Shown here: piece after piece, positions 50,001-55,685 of the stretch
Layout: every line of letters begins with the position of its first letter
How positions within the stretch are numbered: position 1 is the first letter of the stretch
NCBI RefSeq assembly: GCF_019393635.1
Contig: NC_057861.1
Span: forward strand, 167,812,303-167,876,302
Origin: Dromiciops gliroides
Taxonomy: Eukaryota > Chordata > Mammalia > Microbiotheria > Microbiotheriidae
Reading direction: 5' to 3'
DNA length: 64,000 nt
Translations under genes and position numbers: made by a program
Notes under the pieces: generated by a model
Database searches by the model: none
What the model was told of the DNA's origin: nothing
What the model saw: the letters and a program-made list of their open reading frames with translations, nothing else

Positions 50001-51470
50001 TTGTCTTCTCACTTTTATCACACGTGTCCTTGAACCTGACTCTAATGGGTTCCTTCTAAGTTTCATTCCAGATTTCATGTTTTCAGGATTGAAACAAAGG
50101 CAGAGGAGGCCAAATTTTCAGAGTAAATTTGTTTGTTTTAAATTCTGAAGTTTCTTCTGAACCAACACATCTCTGATGTAAACATGGGATAATTTAGCTT
50201 AGAATAACTTGATTCGGGGCAGCTAGTTGGCGCAGTGGATAGAGCACCGGCCCTGGATTCAGGAGGACCTGAGTTCAAATCTGGCCTCAGACACTTAATG
50301 CTTACTAGCTGTGTGACCCTGGGCAAGTCACTTAACCCTCATTGCCCTGACAAGAAAAAAAAAGAATAACTTGATTCTATGATCCTGTTCAGGTTCCTGC
50401 ACTCCTAGAAAAGCAAAGCAAGGAGGAGGTGGATTCTGATTCAGATGATTCTAGTAGTTCTGATGACCCTGATTCTGAAGGGCATGGAGATCAGCCCCAT
50501 CTCAGGAAACATCCTGCTGACCCTGAAATGGACAAAAAGGTTAGAAAAATTGTGGCTTCTCTATACAAGTCTGAAATTTGATTGATGGCTTGAGCAACTT
50601 GTTCAGGTTAAGGCCGTATGGTGTAAAGGAAAAAGTAAATGACTTGCAGTCAGGAAACCTGAATACAAACCCTGGCCCTAATACTTAGCAGCTATAAGAT
50701 CTTGGACGAGCCTTGTCATTTCCCTGTGCTTCAGTTTCCCCATCTGTAAAATGTAATAGCACTTGTCCTGCCTTGATGGACTGTGACATGATTTGTCATT
50801 CAGGCTCTGTGATGAGTTTGTGAAAACAAATTGCTTTTTTCCCCTCTTAGATAACACATGGTACTCTTGTTTCACTGGTCATGGAATATTGTGCTATATC
50901 TTTATGTTTGTGTATTAGCCCTTTAGACTGCAAGCTCTAGGAGAATGGCCTCTTCTATCACCCAGTATGGAGTTCTGAGAAATTATTATGGGTGATTTAA
51001 TAAATGTTTGTTGAATTAAATTGAAACTCTTTGACAAGTAGATTTTATTCTTGTTCCGTTGCATAAATGTGGGCTTTGCTTTTGGGATTGGTATTATTCA
51101 TAGATTTCTCTTCTGTCAGGATGTGCCTGAGCATTGCTTAAAGGGAGCTAATGGACATTGTAAACTATGGGATACATTTGTTTGAGATGCCTCGACTTGC
51201 TAATAATAAATGTTACCAAAATGAAAAATATATTTTATTGTTTTGCAACTTTGAGTTTTTGTGAGGAGGTACAAGTTAGAGGGATATAATTTGTAAGTCT
51301 TTAATAAATATTTTTCTTAGTAAAACTGCTTTGTAACCAGTTTTAAATGACTTTTACAGGAAAGAAAGAAGATGGTCAAGGAGGCCCAGAGAGAAAAGAG
51401 AAAAAACAAAGTCCCCAAGCATGTGAAAAAACGCAAAGAGAAGATAGCCAAGATGAAGAAAGGCAGATAG
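16379..51470 (+). CDS. RIOK1: RIOK1, atypical serine kinase/ATPase RIO1 (17 coding exons)
   Basis: RIOK1 is an atypical kinase/ATPase that acts in the cytoplasm on late pre-40S particles, helping release of NOB1 and PNO1, and it also recruits substrates to PRMT5. Joined exons: 16379-16449, 17700-17895, 23551-23641, 24324-24393, 28146-28188, 31052-31144, 36681-36793, 36900-36980, 41194-41280, 42113-42250, 44720-44823, 45070-45177, 45751-45816, 46393-46512, 48322-48375, 50393-50539, 51360-51470. About 563 residues are expected (human 568). Visible parts: PRMT5-binding peptide [10 protein letters not shown] (residues 13-22); acidic stretch [18 protein letters not shown]; nucleotide loop STGKEANVY (184-192); catalytic Lys205 in AIKIYK; catalytic loop HADLSEFN with Asp321 and Asn326; metal-binding Asp338 in IIDVSQS; a basic C-terminal tail. 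All key RIO residues are kept. One extra T at the start of exon 12 breaks the literal frame (see findings). The other exons keep phase perfectly. Confidence 0.97.
16828..16885. mobile_element. 58-bp palindromic mariner-like MITE
   Basis: An almost perfect palindrome is centred at 16856/16857: agtcttcctgcaatttt pairs with aaaactgcaggaagact, and pairing continues outwards with mismatches to aggtgtccc / gggcatcct. The ends 'ggtgtcccaaaagtctt' resemble mariner-type terminal repeats. It lies in RIOK1 intron 1. Confidence 0.6.
17033..17188 (-). repeat. CORE-SINE (WSINE1-like), antisense
   Basis: The - strand begins with a degraded head at 17188 and ends in a T-rich tail on + (17033-17048). Flanking duplication ctttgtgtgtcattttc (17016-17032) and ctttgtgtgtctttttc (17189-17205) has one mismatch. 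RIOK1 intron 1. Confidence 0.85.
17700..17895 (+). CDS. RIOK1: RIOK1 exon 2
   Basis: Encodes residues 24-89, including the acidic run of Asp/Glu/Tyr and DWDWDDE, then TGGSNPQ. The acceptor is tttttag and the donor CAG/GTATTT. The acidic segment before the RIO domain is conserved in character with human ([10 protein letters not shown]), while the rest is divergent. Confidence 0.95.
18520..19200 (+). repeat. Two old MIR-type fragments
   Basis: About 18525-18690 ('tctagaactggaagagacctcagagaccatctag') is an ancient SINE-like repeat. About 18990-19190 ('gcctcagttttgtcatctgtgaagtgg') is MIR in sense orientation. Both are in RIOK1 intron 2. Confidence 0.5.
19665..19824 (-). repeat. CORE-SINE (WSINE1-like), antisense
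   Basis: Complete copy with a T/TTTTG tail on + (19665-19690) and head ending at 19824. Flanks tttcattttt on both sides suggest the target duplication. The host sequence is a locally repeated stretch: 19466-19530 resembles 19627-19665 plus 19830-19860. Confidence 0.8.
19982..20069. repeat. (ATAG)n/(GA)n microsatellite
   Basis: AT, ATAG and then about 14 GA units. The - strand ORF at 19968-20180 is a translation of this repeat. Confidence 0.9.
20070..21560 (-). repeat. L2 LINE, antisense (RT domain relic)
   Basis: The - strand has eroded L2 reverse transcriptase: [11 protein letters not shown]...SLSPFW (21200-21250) and near the 3' end [16 protein letters not shown] (20500-20530), the usual R.DHI.P.L...WL box. 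A MIR-like piece sits at 21310-21500. The 184-aa frame at 20281-20835 is this relic plus SINE. L2-like antisense continues weakly to about 22000. Confidence 0.75.
20166..20307 (-). repeat. CORE-SINE (WSINE1-like), antisense, inside L2
   Basis: Near-consensus body with head ending at 20307. It splits an antisense L2 copy between 'gatttgagttg' and 'gagttgagtctta', consistent with a short target duplication. Confidence 0.85.
22200..23540. other. RIOK1 intron 2, no recognised feature
   Basis: No repeat family or coding similarity was recognised in this stretch, apart from low-complexity T-rich DNA leading to the exon 3 acceptor. Confidence 0.4.
23551..23641 (+). CDS. RIOK1: RIOK1 exon 3
   Basis: Encodes [19 protein letters not shown] then RKFENKINL and the first base of Asp. 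The acceptor is tcttccag and the donor TAG/GTGAGT. Very close to human [18 protein letters not shown]. Confidence 0.95.
24324..24393 (+). CDS. RIOK1: RIOK1 exon 4
   Basis: Encodes [18 protein letters not shown] and QKEAD plus two bases of Met. Donor AT/GTAAGT. Confidence 0.95.
24741..24894 (-). repeat. CORE-SINE (WSINE1-like), antisense
   Basis: T-tail 24746-24762 on +, head ending at 24894. Target duplication tgacctta at 24733-24740 and 24895-24902. RIOK1 intron 4. Confidence 0.85.
25150..25490 (-). repeat. MIR-type repeats
   Basis: Old CORE-SINE sequences, both orientations ('cccagggtcacgcagttaatg'; 'ttagactacctgggcctcag'). The right end is interrupted by the SINE at 25498. Confidence 0.5.
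25498..25651 (+). repeat. CORE-SINE (WSINE1-like), sense
   Basis: Full-length, near-consensus copy with a pure A tail of about 19. The flanks aaaatgaggcagc and aaaagaggcagc give the target duplication. It is the first of three sense copies within 0.8 kb. Confidence 0.9.
25900..26050 (+). repeat. CORE-SINE (WSINE1-like), sense
   Basis: Second copy of the cluster, head 'gggggacagctaggtggtgc', tail 'aaaaagaaaaaagg'. The flanks share agattgttta, and also tagagtcagaaaacct, on both sides. Confidence 0.85.
26082..26251 (+). repeat. CORE-SINE (WSINE1-like), sense
   Basis: Third copy of the cluster with an AAAC/AAAAC-rich tail. Perfect 17-bp duplication agaaaacctgattttta at 26065-26081 and 26252-26268. 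Confidence 0.92.
26270..26905. repeat. L2/THER-like and MIR fragments
   Basis: 26270-26375 has 'caataaacatttataaag...tgccaggcactc', a common old repeat start. 26690-26880 is MIR-like antisense. The rest is unassigned intron. Confidence 0.45.
26945..27195 (-). repeat. Unnamed dispersed repeat, copy B (antisense)
   Basis: Read on the - strand it matches the ends of the repeats at 34985-35465 and 62235-62690: 'tccaattcacttgcaagtc', 'aagacatcaccctcctgatg', 'tcattggtcctcttcaa'. It lies in RIOK1 intron 4. I cannot name the family. Confidence 0.6.
28146..28188 (+). CDS. RIOK1: RIOK1 exon 5
   Basis: 43-nt exon encoding the end of Met and [14 protein letters not shown]. The acceptor is tggtcag and the donor CAG/GTACAG; it leaves in phase 0. 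Nearly identical to human [14 protein letters not shown]. Confidence 0.95.
28230..29720 (-). mobile_element. Old L1 fragment, antisense, interrupted by a SINE
   Basis: The + strand reads antisense L1 3' UTR and ORF2 end ('cagcacagtaatattccatta', 'gattgctttccaaaatggttg', 'ccatttggaatatattgtgg'). Numerous changes relative to the young copy at 8562 mark it as older. A SINE was inserted later at 29491-29637. Confidence 0.7.
29491..29637 (-). repeat. CORE-SINE (WSINE1-like), antisense, in L1
   Basis: Target duplication cccttttgacttttttt at 29474-29490 and 29638-29654 is perfect. The L1 sequence is continuous across it. Confidence 0.92.
29724..29952 (+). repeat. Mar1-type SINE
   Basis: Head 'agtcagctaggtggcccagtg', CORE 'gtagctgtgtgatcttggg', and RTE-like tail 'cactccagtatttttgcc...ggatatgactgaatgac'. 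Sense orientation. Confidence 0.8.
30160..30605 (+). repeat. Composite repeat: 2-3 degenerate tandem units plus L1-like 3' tail
   Basis: Three diverged units start with a cttyccc-aaatgg core at 30203, 30325 and 30427; the first two share ctttcccccaaatggag and gtcaggaggca. They are followed by 'gaaaactatctttacatgtaa...aaataaaatac' (30552-30593), which matches, in sense, the 3' terminus of the L1 at 8562. It appears to be a non-autonomous element borrowing an L1 3' end. The flanking duplication was not resolved. Confidence 0.5.
31052..31144 (+). CDS. RIOK1: RIOK1 exon 6
   Basis: Encodes [31 protein letters not shown]. It opens the RIO domain and ends in the nucleotide-binding loop STGKE-ANVY, which is split by the intron. 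The acceptor is cttgaag and the donor GAA/GTAAGC. Confidence 0.95.
31380..31620 (-). repeat. Old L1 3' UTR fragment, antisense
   Basis: 'gagttccaaattctatccctc' and the C-rich block 31443-31473 match the inverted L1 3' UTR seen at 8660 and 56590. It has no tail and no clear target duplication. Confidence 0.55.
31621..33185. other. RIOK1 intron 6, mostly unassigned
   Basis: An old repeat start is visible at about 32075-32260 ('tgtgcctagtactctgctagg') and a weak L2-like piece at 32480-32640. Nothing else was recognised. Confidence 0.35.
33190..34225 (-). mobile_element. Old L1 fragment, antisense
   Basis: The + strand reads inverted L1 ORF2 end and 3' region ('cacataccttaatttattc', 'gggaaatgggtgtcattc', 'aggtatccatttggaaattag'). 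Heavily diverged, with an AT microsatellite at 33426-33450. Confidence 0.65.
34720..34935 (+). repeat. L2 fragment, sense
   Basis: 'cctaggttctctattggccttctccatctc' is the eroded region around [15 protein letters not shown]2 may continue after the insertion at 34985-35465. Confidence 0.5.
34985..35465 (+). repeat. Unnamed dispersed repeat, copy A
   Basis: About 480 bp that aligns along its length with 62235-62690: 'tcacctgtggctccaagaagct', 'cattggtgagttaggga', 'gctaagagcttgg'-type strings, 'caattcatgtacaagtcaag'. It interrupts L2. No ORF of note. Confidence 0.65.
35480..36455 (+). repeat. L2 LINE, sense, 3' half
   Basis: Includes 'atcactaacatcttaaactcaac', 'ctcctatcgcccaccaaataaaa'-like sequence (35998-36025), and the 3' part 'cttccccaatattcc'. 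The protein is too eroded to read in one frame. Confidence 0.65.
36681..36793 (+). CDS. RIOK1: RIOK1 exon 7
   Basis: Encodes [20 protein letters not shown] and [17 protein letters not shown] plus two bases of Arg. It holds the catalytic lysine (Lys205) and the conserved YVSGEFRF segment. Donor CAG/GTGAGT. Confidence 0.96.
36900..36980 (+). CDS. RIOK1: RIOK1 exon 8
   Basis: Encodes (R)[20 protein letters not shown] and EMRNLI plus two bases of Arg. Only a 106-bp intron separates it from exon 7. Acceptor tttttcag, donor AAG/GTGATG. Confidence 0.96.
37858..38048 (-). repeat. CORE-SINE (WSINE1-like), antisense, with tetranucleotide tail
   Basis: Head ends at 38048. The tail has turned into (ATTC)n and (GTTA)n tetranucleotides at 37858-37915, showing microsatellite growth from a SINE A-tail. 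RIOK1 intron 8. Confidence 0.85.
38397..38547 (-). repeat. CORE-SINE (WSINE1-like), antisense
   Basis: Perfect 16-bp duplication gttaagcttattttta at 38381-38396 and 38548-38563. Near consensus. Confidence 0.92.
38690..39220 (-). repeat. L2 fragment, antisense
   Basis: 'gaggcaagctataggatgataactt', 'aagcagcaggaaggatc' and 'ttattgaaagggaataa' belong to the antisense L2 series. It starts after a C homopolymer at 38689-38699. Confidence 0.55.
39780..40860 (+). repeat. L2 LINE, sense, 3' part
   Basis: 'tggtcaaagtgatatatgag', 'aatacaaactcctctttggcatttac', 'ggccaaactggcttacttgctg', 'catgcatttgcacaggc' follow the L2 3' order. The + strand frame at 40338-40646 is an L2 protein remnant. Confidence 0.75.
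41194..41280 (+). CDS. RIOK1: RIOK1 exon 9
   Basis: Encodes (R)[28 protein letters not shown] plus two bases of Met. This is the hinge region of the RIO fold. Acceptor tgttacag, donor CAT/GTAAGT. Confidence 0.96.
41421..41558 (-). repeat. CORE-SINE (WSINE1-like), antisense
   Basis: Flanks aaacatgaattctt (41406-41419) and aaacatgagttctt (41560-41573) give a target duplication with one mismatch. RIOK1 intron 9. Confidence 0.85.
41858..42004 (-). repeat. CORE-SINE (WSINE1-like), antisense
   Basis: Target duplication gcaatctattttttttt before the T-tail (from 41842) and after 42004. It lies 110 bp before the exon 10 acceptor. Confidence 0.88.
42113..42250 (+). CDS. RIOK1: RIOK1 exon 10
   Basis: Encodes [45 protein letters not shown]. 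It holds the catalytic loop HADLSEFN with Asp321 and Asn326 (human Asp324, Asn329). Donor GCT/GTAAGT. Confidence 0.97.
42415..44640 (-). repeat. L2 LINE, antisense
   Basis: Starts with 'ccaataaacaaacattcattaagc' and runs through 'ttgtaaaggtctttaaaaac', 'ttttatcccaaaggcaaaag', 'gagaaaacccacagagaatttg', 'gaggtctgaagccagtttgc'. An unrelated piece sits at 42900-43100, and a partial SINE at 43385-43481. No usable ORF. Confidence 0.75.
43385..43481 (-). repeat. Truncated CORE-SINE (WSINE1-like), antisense
   Basis: Only the 3' two thirds of the SINE is present; the tRNA-like head is missing at 43481, where L2 resumes ('gtttgagatatctctgg'). Confidence 0.75.
44720..44823 (+). CDS. RIOK1: RIOK1 exon 11
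   Basis: Encodes (L)[34 protein letters not shown] and the first base of Asp. Asp338 in IIDVSQS is the metal-binding residue. Human has YHGGGVYII. Donor ATG/GTAAGT. Confidence 0.97.
45070..45177 (+). CDS. RIOK1: RIOK1 exon 12 (T11 run disturbs frame; GC donor)
   Basis: From about 45082 it encodes [32 protein letters not shown], matching human [15 protein letters not shown]. The orthologous acceptor is cccaaag (AG at 45068-45069). The exon then starts A followed by eleven T. With ten T the incoming split codon would read G-AT TTT TTT TTT AAA; with eleven it runs into TAA. An upstream AG at 45042-45043 gives a 134-nt exon that stays in frame and adds nine residues (VTFCLIFPK). The donor is AAG/GCAAGT, a GC-type splice site. 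Confidence 0.9.
45751..45816 (+). CDS. RIOK1: RIOK1 exon 13
   Basis: Encodes [22 protein letters not shown] in phase 0 (66 nt). Acceptor tttgaaag, donor GAA/GTAAGC. Its phase shows that exon 12 should have 107 or 134 coding bases, not 108. Confidence 0.96.
46393..46512 (+). CDS. RIOK1: RIOK1 exon 14
   Basis: Encodes [40 protein letters not shown] (120 nt). Donor AAT/GTAAGT. Very close to human. Confidence 0.97.
47050..47960 (+). repeat. CR1/L3-type fragment
   Basis: 'ctagttcattcaggccatcc', 'tcattaaacttctttttgaagcc' and 'accaattggtctagtttcacc' are typical of this old LINE group. No ORF survives. RIOK1 intron 14. Confidence 0.45.
48322..48375 (+). CDS. RIOK1: RIOK1 exon 15
   Basis: Encodes [18 protein letters not shown], identical in sense to the human segment (54 nt). 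Acceptor gtgccag, donor AAG/GTAAGA. Confidence 0.97.
48380..50200. other. RIOK1 intron 15, no recognised repeat
   Basis: About 1.8 kb without any repeat family that I recognise, unusual for this window. The 82-residue + strand frame at 48951-49199 has no similarity known to me. Confidence 0.4.
50216..50362 (+). repeat. CORE-SINE (WSINE1-like), sense
   Basis: Perfect 15-bp duplication agaataacttgattc at 50201-50215 and 50363-50377. It ends only 30 bp before RIOK1 exon 16, so its A-tail and duplicated target lie in the branch-point and pyrimidine-tract region of that acceptor. Confidence 0.93.
50393..50539 (+). CDS. RIOK1: RIOK1 exon 16
   Basis: Encodes [20 protein letters not shown] and on to [10 protein letters not shown] (49 codons), a Ser/Asp-rich acidic linker that is divergent from human. 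Donor AAG/GTTAGA is the weakest GT donor in the gene. Confidence 0.94.
50600..50830 (+). repeat. MIR-type SINE
   Basis: 'agtcaggaaacctgaatacaaacc' and 'cttcagtttccccatctgtaaaatg' identify an old CORE-SINE in RIOK1 intron 16. Confidence 0.65.
51360..51470 (+). CDS. RIOK1: RIOK1 exon 17, C-terminus and stop
   Basis: Encodes [17 protein letters not shown] then [19 protein letters not shown] and TAG at 51468-51470. The lysine/arginine-rich tail resembles the nuclear-localising, rRNA-contacting tail of RIO1 proteins. Acceptor ttttacag. Confidence 0.97.
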   Translation, partial: ERKKMVKEAQREKRKNKVPKHVKKRKEKIAKMKKGR

Positions 51471-51873
51471 AAGCCAGGCTTTGTTACTCGAAACCATAGA
51501 CCTCCACCTGCTATGCTTCTTGCCAAATTCCGATGTTTCCCTGCAGGATGGAGTTGGAAAATGAACTGTTAATTTTATAACATACTGAACCAAGTAGGAA
51601 CGATGGTAGTTTCTTTGAAAACTCATTATTTAAAAAAAAGAAAAAGAAAACTCATTATTGTGGGTTTTTTTGTATAATTATGTAAAAAGTTTTTAGCTCC
51701 ATTGTCTCGGCCTGTTCTCTAGCTTTTGGAGTTGATAAAAGAATTATTTAAGCTGGTGGTATTTTTTTTTTTTGTATTTACTGTTTTTTAATCAAACCAC
51801 TAGGAAAATATGACACAGCCTTGAAACTGAACAGGAAGGCTATATTAACTGCATTCAGTAAGAAGTTGGTGTA

Positions 51874-51900
51874 AATAAAACAAGATGTTTTCCAACATAA
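51874..51900 (+). terminator. RIOK1: RIOK1 poly(A) signal
   Basis: AATAAA at 51874-51879, about 400 bp after the stop codon, followed by a TG-rich stretch (from 51885). It gives a 3' UTR of roughly 430 bases. It is the first canonical signal after the stop. Confidence 0.65.
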
Positions 51901-52079
51901 TGCCTGGTACTGACATGAGTTTTAACTGACAGTGTTAACTGGGTAATTGGTGTCAGCTGCCTCCTGTACTCTGGGGTAGAAAAAAGTTCTGCCTTGCAAT
52001 CTGCTTATGCCCCAGAAGTTTAAGTTGTGTTCCTACCCTTTCCTGTTCTCAGAGGCTCCTCTTAACTTGCTTCTGTTGA

Positions 52080-53068
52080 AGAGGGCAAATCAGCAGGACC
52101 AGGGTCAGGTATCACATATTTTTGTCCTTTGGGGAAATTTTCCCCAAACCAGTCATCTACCATTCCCTTAAGCAAGAGACTTAAGATTGCTCTGCAAGAA
52201 AAGAGGCTTTCCTTGGCCTTACCTAAAAATGATTATTCTCAAAAGAACACTTTAACTGAAGTGTTGCCCCTGTAGTACCTTCCAGAAGAGGAAGAAAAGG
52301 TAACCTGAGCAGCAGTGCCAGAGAAGCTAAGGTAAAGGAACCAGCTTCACATGCTTGGTGGGAGATTTCCCTCTTAGGTTCTTGCTTGGTGTCCCAGCTG
52401 AAAGCTGTCCTGAGCACTGTCCTCATCAAAGGAAAGACCACCCAGGAGCTGCTCAGTGTTCTAACTCAAGTAACCCTCCTTCCCCAAACTGCCCTCTGAA
52501 TGCCAGGTTCTTGTGCTGGGGAGAAAAGCACAGCCGTGTTTCTCTTTTCCAGTCAGTAGTGAACTTATGGCTGCTGCTTTATGGTATATGGGAAATGGCT
52601 GAATCAGGTGGACGTGAAGTTGGCACCAAACAAAAGTGGACAGCTGCCGCAGAGCTTCATACCAGATGGGAGGTAGGTTGGGGGGAACTGCTGACTCCCA
52701 CCAATGCAAGGGGCTATTCCAGCATTCAGGAACGGAATACCTGTGAACCAGCTGAAAGCCATCAAGGGCTCCAACAGACAAAACAGGGGGCATCTTCACT
52801 GACAGGACAGGGCTGGGTACTATTAGCCTCACACACTACCTCCAATCCAGACCTGAGAACCAGTTTCTTTCATTTCTTCACCTATGGGCTAAAACATAGA
52901 ATGGAACCAACAGAGTCCAGAGGCAGATGCCAAATTCCCATAAAGATTTTCTTAAACTTGCTACAGCCTCCATTTCTTCATTCTTAAATTTTCACTGAAA
53001 GGTAAAAGTTTCCATACATTATTAAAAGCAGACCCATTCTCCCACCCTGATGACTACTGACAACGACT
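52080..53068 (-). other. Probable 3' UTR of the FAM136A retrocopy
   Basis: A GC-richer, repeat-free stretch directly 3' of the FAM136A retrocopy. The long frames in it (210 residues on +, 52355-52987; 123 residues on -, 52461-52832) have no similarity known to me and overlap each other. No poly(A) signal or A-tail marking the end of the copy was found on the - strand. Confidence 0.35.
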
Positions 53069-53485
53069 CTATTTTGCAATAGATGCCAGAGAATCCTTCA
53101 TCTTCTTGGTCATGGTGGGGATGAGGTGCGTGTGGTCATCAACACATTTGGTCACACAGGACTCCAGCTGCCTCTTCACTTGCTGTTCCTTGCTCCCAGC
53201 ATCCATCAGGTCTCTGGCTTTGTCATTGCAGTGCATGGTGCATCGAGCCAGACGGTCCTGGAATTTTTCCAGTTCGCTGGTCACAAGGGCCTGTGCTTGG
53301 GCCAATGGTGCATGGCAGCGCTCAATGCACTGATGAACCTGCTGCATGGAGGCCTGGGTATCCTCACAGCAGCTGGCACTGCATCGGAACATGGTACCCG
53401 GCATCTTGCGGATATTCTCCCGCTCCAGCTCCTTCACCATGGTGTCCACCGCCTCCTGCACCCGCAGCTGCTGCGACTCCGCCAT
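53069..53485 (-). CDS. FAM136A retrocopy, intronless with full open frame
   Basis: The 138-residue frame matches human FAM136A end to end in length and at most positions: [87 protein letters not shown]. Four CX3C motifs (CSASC, CIERC, CTMHC, CVTKC) are intact, as expected for this small mitochondrial intermembrane-space protein. The family gene in human has introns; none are present here and it lies away from the known locus, so it is a retrocopy. The frame can be read from an upstream Met at 53500, but the Met at 53485 is the orthologous start. It is convergent with RIOK1. Preserved frame suggests youth or function; a SINE lies just upstream of its 5' end. Confidence 0.88.
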   Translation of the reverse strand: MAESQQLRVQEAVDTMVKELERENIRKMPGTMFRCSASCCEDTQASMQQVHQCIERCHAPLAQAQALVTSELEKFQDRLARCTMHCNDKARDLMDAGSKEQQVKRQLESCVTKCVDDHTHLIPTMTKKMKDSLASIAK

Positions 53486-53593
53486 GGCGCACACACCCAC
53501 CCCCAGGCCCCGTTCCCTGCCCAGCTCAGCCTGAGCACACTACCCTGGCGTCCCTAAGCTGGTGTTTTAATAAATAATTGTACATTAAAATTT

Positions 53594-53752
53594 ATTTATT
53601 TATTTTTATTTGGGGGGGGTGGGCAATGAGGGTTAAGTGACTTGCCTAGGGTCACACAGCTAGTAAGTGTCTAGTGTCTGAGCCCGGATTTGAACTCAGG
53701 TCCTCCTGAATCCAGGTCTGGTGCTTTATCCACTGTGCCACCTAGCTGCCCC
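53594..53752 (-). repeat. CORE-SINE (WSINE1-like), antisense
   Basis: Direct repeat acattaaaattt at 53582-53593 and 53753-53764. It lies about 30-40 bp from the 5' end of the FAM136A retrocopy. Confidence 0.9.
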
Positions 53753-53829
53753 ACATTAAAATTTTTTTTATGATTTTCTTTGAAAATAAGTTTCAGAAGT
53801 TCAATCAGTATTATATGAAAGTAGTAAAC

Positions 53830-54040
53830 CAAAGAGCAGCATCAGGTAGAGGACTAGCCTTAGAGTTCAGAAGATCTGGGTTCAAGTGCCAAATATGACA
53901 CATTACCTGGCTGTGTGGCCCTGGAGAAGTCTCTTAACCTTTTGTTGCATCTGGCAACTCCTGAAGACTAGCTGTAGAACATTTGCCAATCTGCATTGGA
54001 AAAAGTAATTCACTCATCAGGAATTCCTTACAACGATGAT
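53830..54040 (+). repeat. Old tRNA-derived SINE (MIR/Mar-like)
   Basis: 'agaggactagccttagagttcagaagatctgggttcaag' pattern and 'ggctgtgtggccctggagaag' mark a CORE-SINE in sense, followed by a Mar-like 3' part. Family uncertain. Confidence 0.5.
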
Positions 54041-54049
54041 CTCATAGAA

Positions 54050-54994
54050 TCATACCTTCAAAACAGTACACTTTAACATTCTTTTTCAATAGAGGACCAT
54101 GCTAGCTAGTTCACTGGGACATAAACTCTTCTTTTATCCATAGATCTGACATGAACATTGTTCCATCCTTCCCTAATTTATTTATCATATCACCCTTTAT
54201 GTCTAAATCATTTGTCCATTTTGACCTTACCTTGGCATGGGTTTTTATCTAGTTTCTGCTAAACTGCTTTCCAGTTTTCTTAGCAATTTTTGTCAAATAT
54301 TGAGTTCTCACCCCAAAAGCTTAGATTTGGGGGTTTATCCAAAACTAGATTACTATGGTCATTTACTAATCTATTCTCTGATACACTGTTCTATTTCTTA
54401 GCCAGTACCAGATTGTTTTGAAGATTACCACTTTGTAATATAGTTTGAAATATGGAACAGCTAGACCACCTTCCTTAACATCTTGGCCCTGGGGATTTTT
54501 TCTTAGGGAGCTCATTGATGGCTTGTTCAATTTCTTAGTTTCTAAGATAGGGTTATTTAAATCTTCTGTTTCCTCTTCTATTAATTCATGCAGTGTTAGT
54601 TTTAATGGCATATAATTGGGTAAAATAACTGCTAATGATTGCTTTAATTTCATCTTCATTGGGGGTGCATTTACCCTTTTAATTTTGGTACTATTAATTT
54701 GGTTTTCTTCCTTTTTTGTTAATCAAATTAATCCATAATTTATCTGTTTTATTGATTTTTTTCTTAAAACCAGATGGTAGTTTTATTTATTCAATGGCTT
54801 TTTAACTTTCAACTTTATTAATCTCTCCTTTGATTTTCAGAATTTCCATTTTGGTATTTAATTGGGGATTTAAAATTTGTTCTTTTCCTAGTTTTTTTAG
54901 TTGTATGCCCAGTTCATTGATCAACTCTTTCTCTTTTTGATTTAAGTGATTTAAGATAGAAATTTTCACTTAAATACTGCTTTGGTTGCCAATC
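54050..54994 (-). mobile_element. L1 ORF2 fragment, antisense
   Basis: The - strand frame (54659-54366) contains GGLAVPYFKLYYKVVIFKT and IWYWLRNR, matching the L1 ORF2 segment around LPDFKLYYKAT..KTAWYW. The + strand from 54660 to 54990 reads inverted ORF2 middle sequence. It is part of a larger L1 mosaic whose 5' end is near 60555. Confidence 0.8.
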
Positions 54995-55685
54995 TGTAAG
55001 GGCCAAATTTTAATTGGGTGACACCATAATATTGGGGTTCAGAAAATAATGAGAGACCTCTAGGTCCAAAGTTTCCTCCCTTCCAAACTGCCTTTTTTGG
55101 TTATTTCTCCCAGACTAATAAGAAAGGAGATTAACAGCCTCTTTCCCACAAACAAACCAGGTTTTATTAATGGGAACAAAATTTACAACAAAGGTAAAGT
55201 TAATAAAGCCAGGGACAAGGGAATAGGGGAAGAAAAAACAAATAAGCTCCCTGACTCTTGCAAAGACAGACTCAAACCCAAACTTGCTTGCTGCTGCTCA
55301 GCTAGCTCAAAGAGCTTCCACTCACCACCATTTGGAGTCTGTAATTTTTCAATGAGAGTCAGCTGTGCAGTCTCTCTCCCAGGTTTGCTCCGAAGCTCTT
55401 TCACACAGCTCCTCTCCCCCTTTTTGCCTCTCCCACAGGAAGGGGAGGTCCTTAGCCATGCTGAGTCTCCAATTGGTTCAACATACCCTCTGGGCTGTCC
55501 CCATTATAATTTGGCCAGGCCCATGTGGGCATAGGGTAACTGCTAAAGGAGGCTTAGATACTTAGTTGTTCTTTTCTATAACCTCTTCAAGTATACACCC
55601 ATCTTCTCTTAGGCTTTTTCAAGATTACAACTTTTCAGTCTGACCATAATGAAGCAAAGGTGGGTGATGGAAACCCCAAATCACA
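54995..55685. mobile_element. Probable solo LTR fossil
   Basis: A 690-bp block unlike L1 begins TGTAAG and ends ATCACA, and carries AATAAA-type signals on both strands (for example 55200-55206 on +). It separates two parts of antisense L1. It resembles a solo LTR of a marsupial endogenous retrovirus, but I cannot find a clean target duplication. No viral genes remain. Confidence 0.4.

Noticed and set aside
52355-52987. 210-residue + strand ORF, the longest in the window
   Set aside because: It lies in the probable 3' UTR of the FAM136A retrocopy, on the opposite strand, with no recognised similarity; a chance frame in GC-richer DNA.
53126-53577. Several + strand ORFs over the FAM136A copy
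   Set aside because: They are antisense shadows of the conserved - strand frame.
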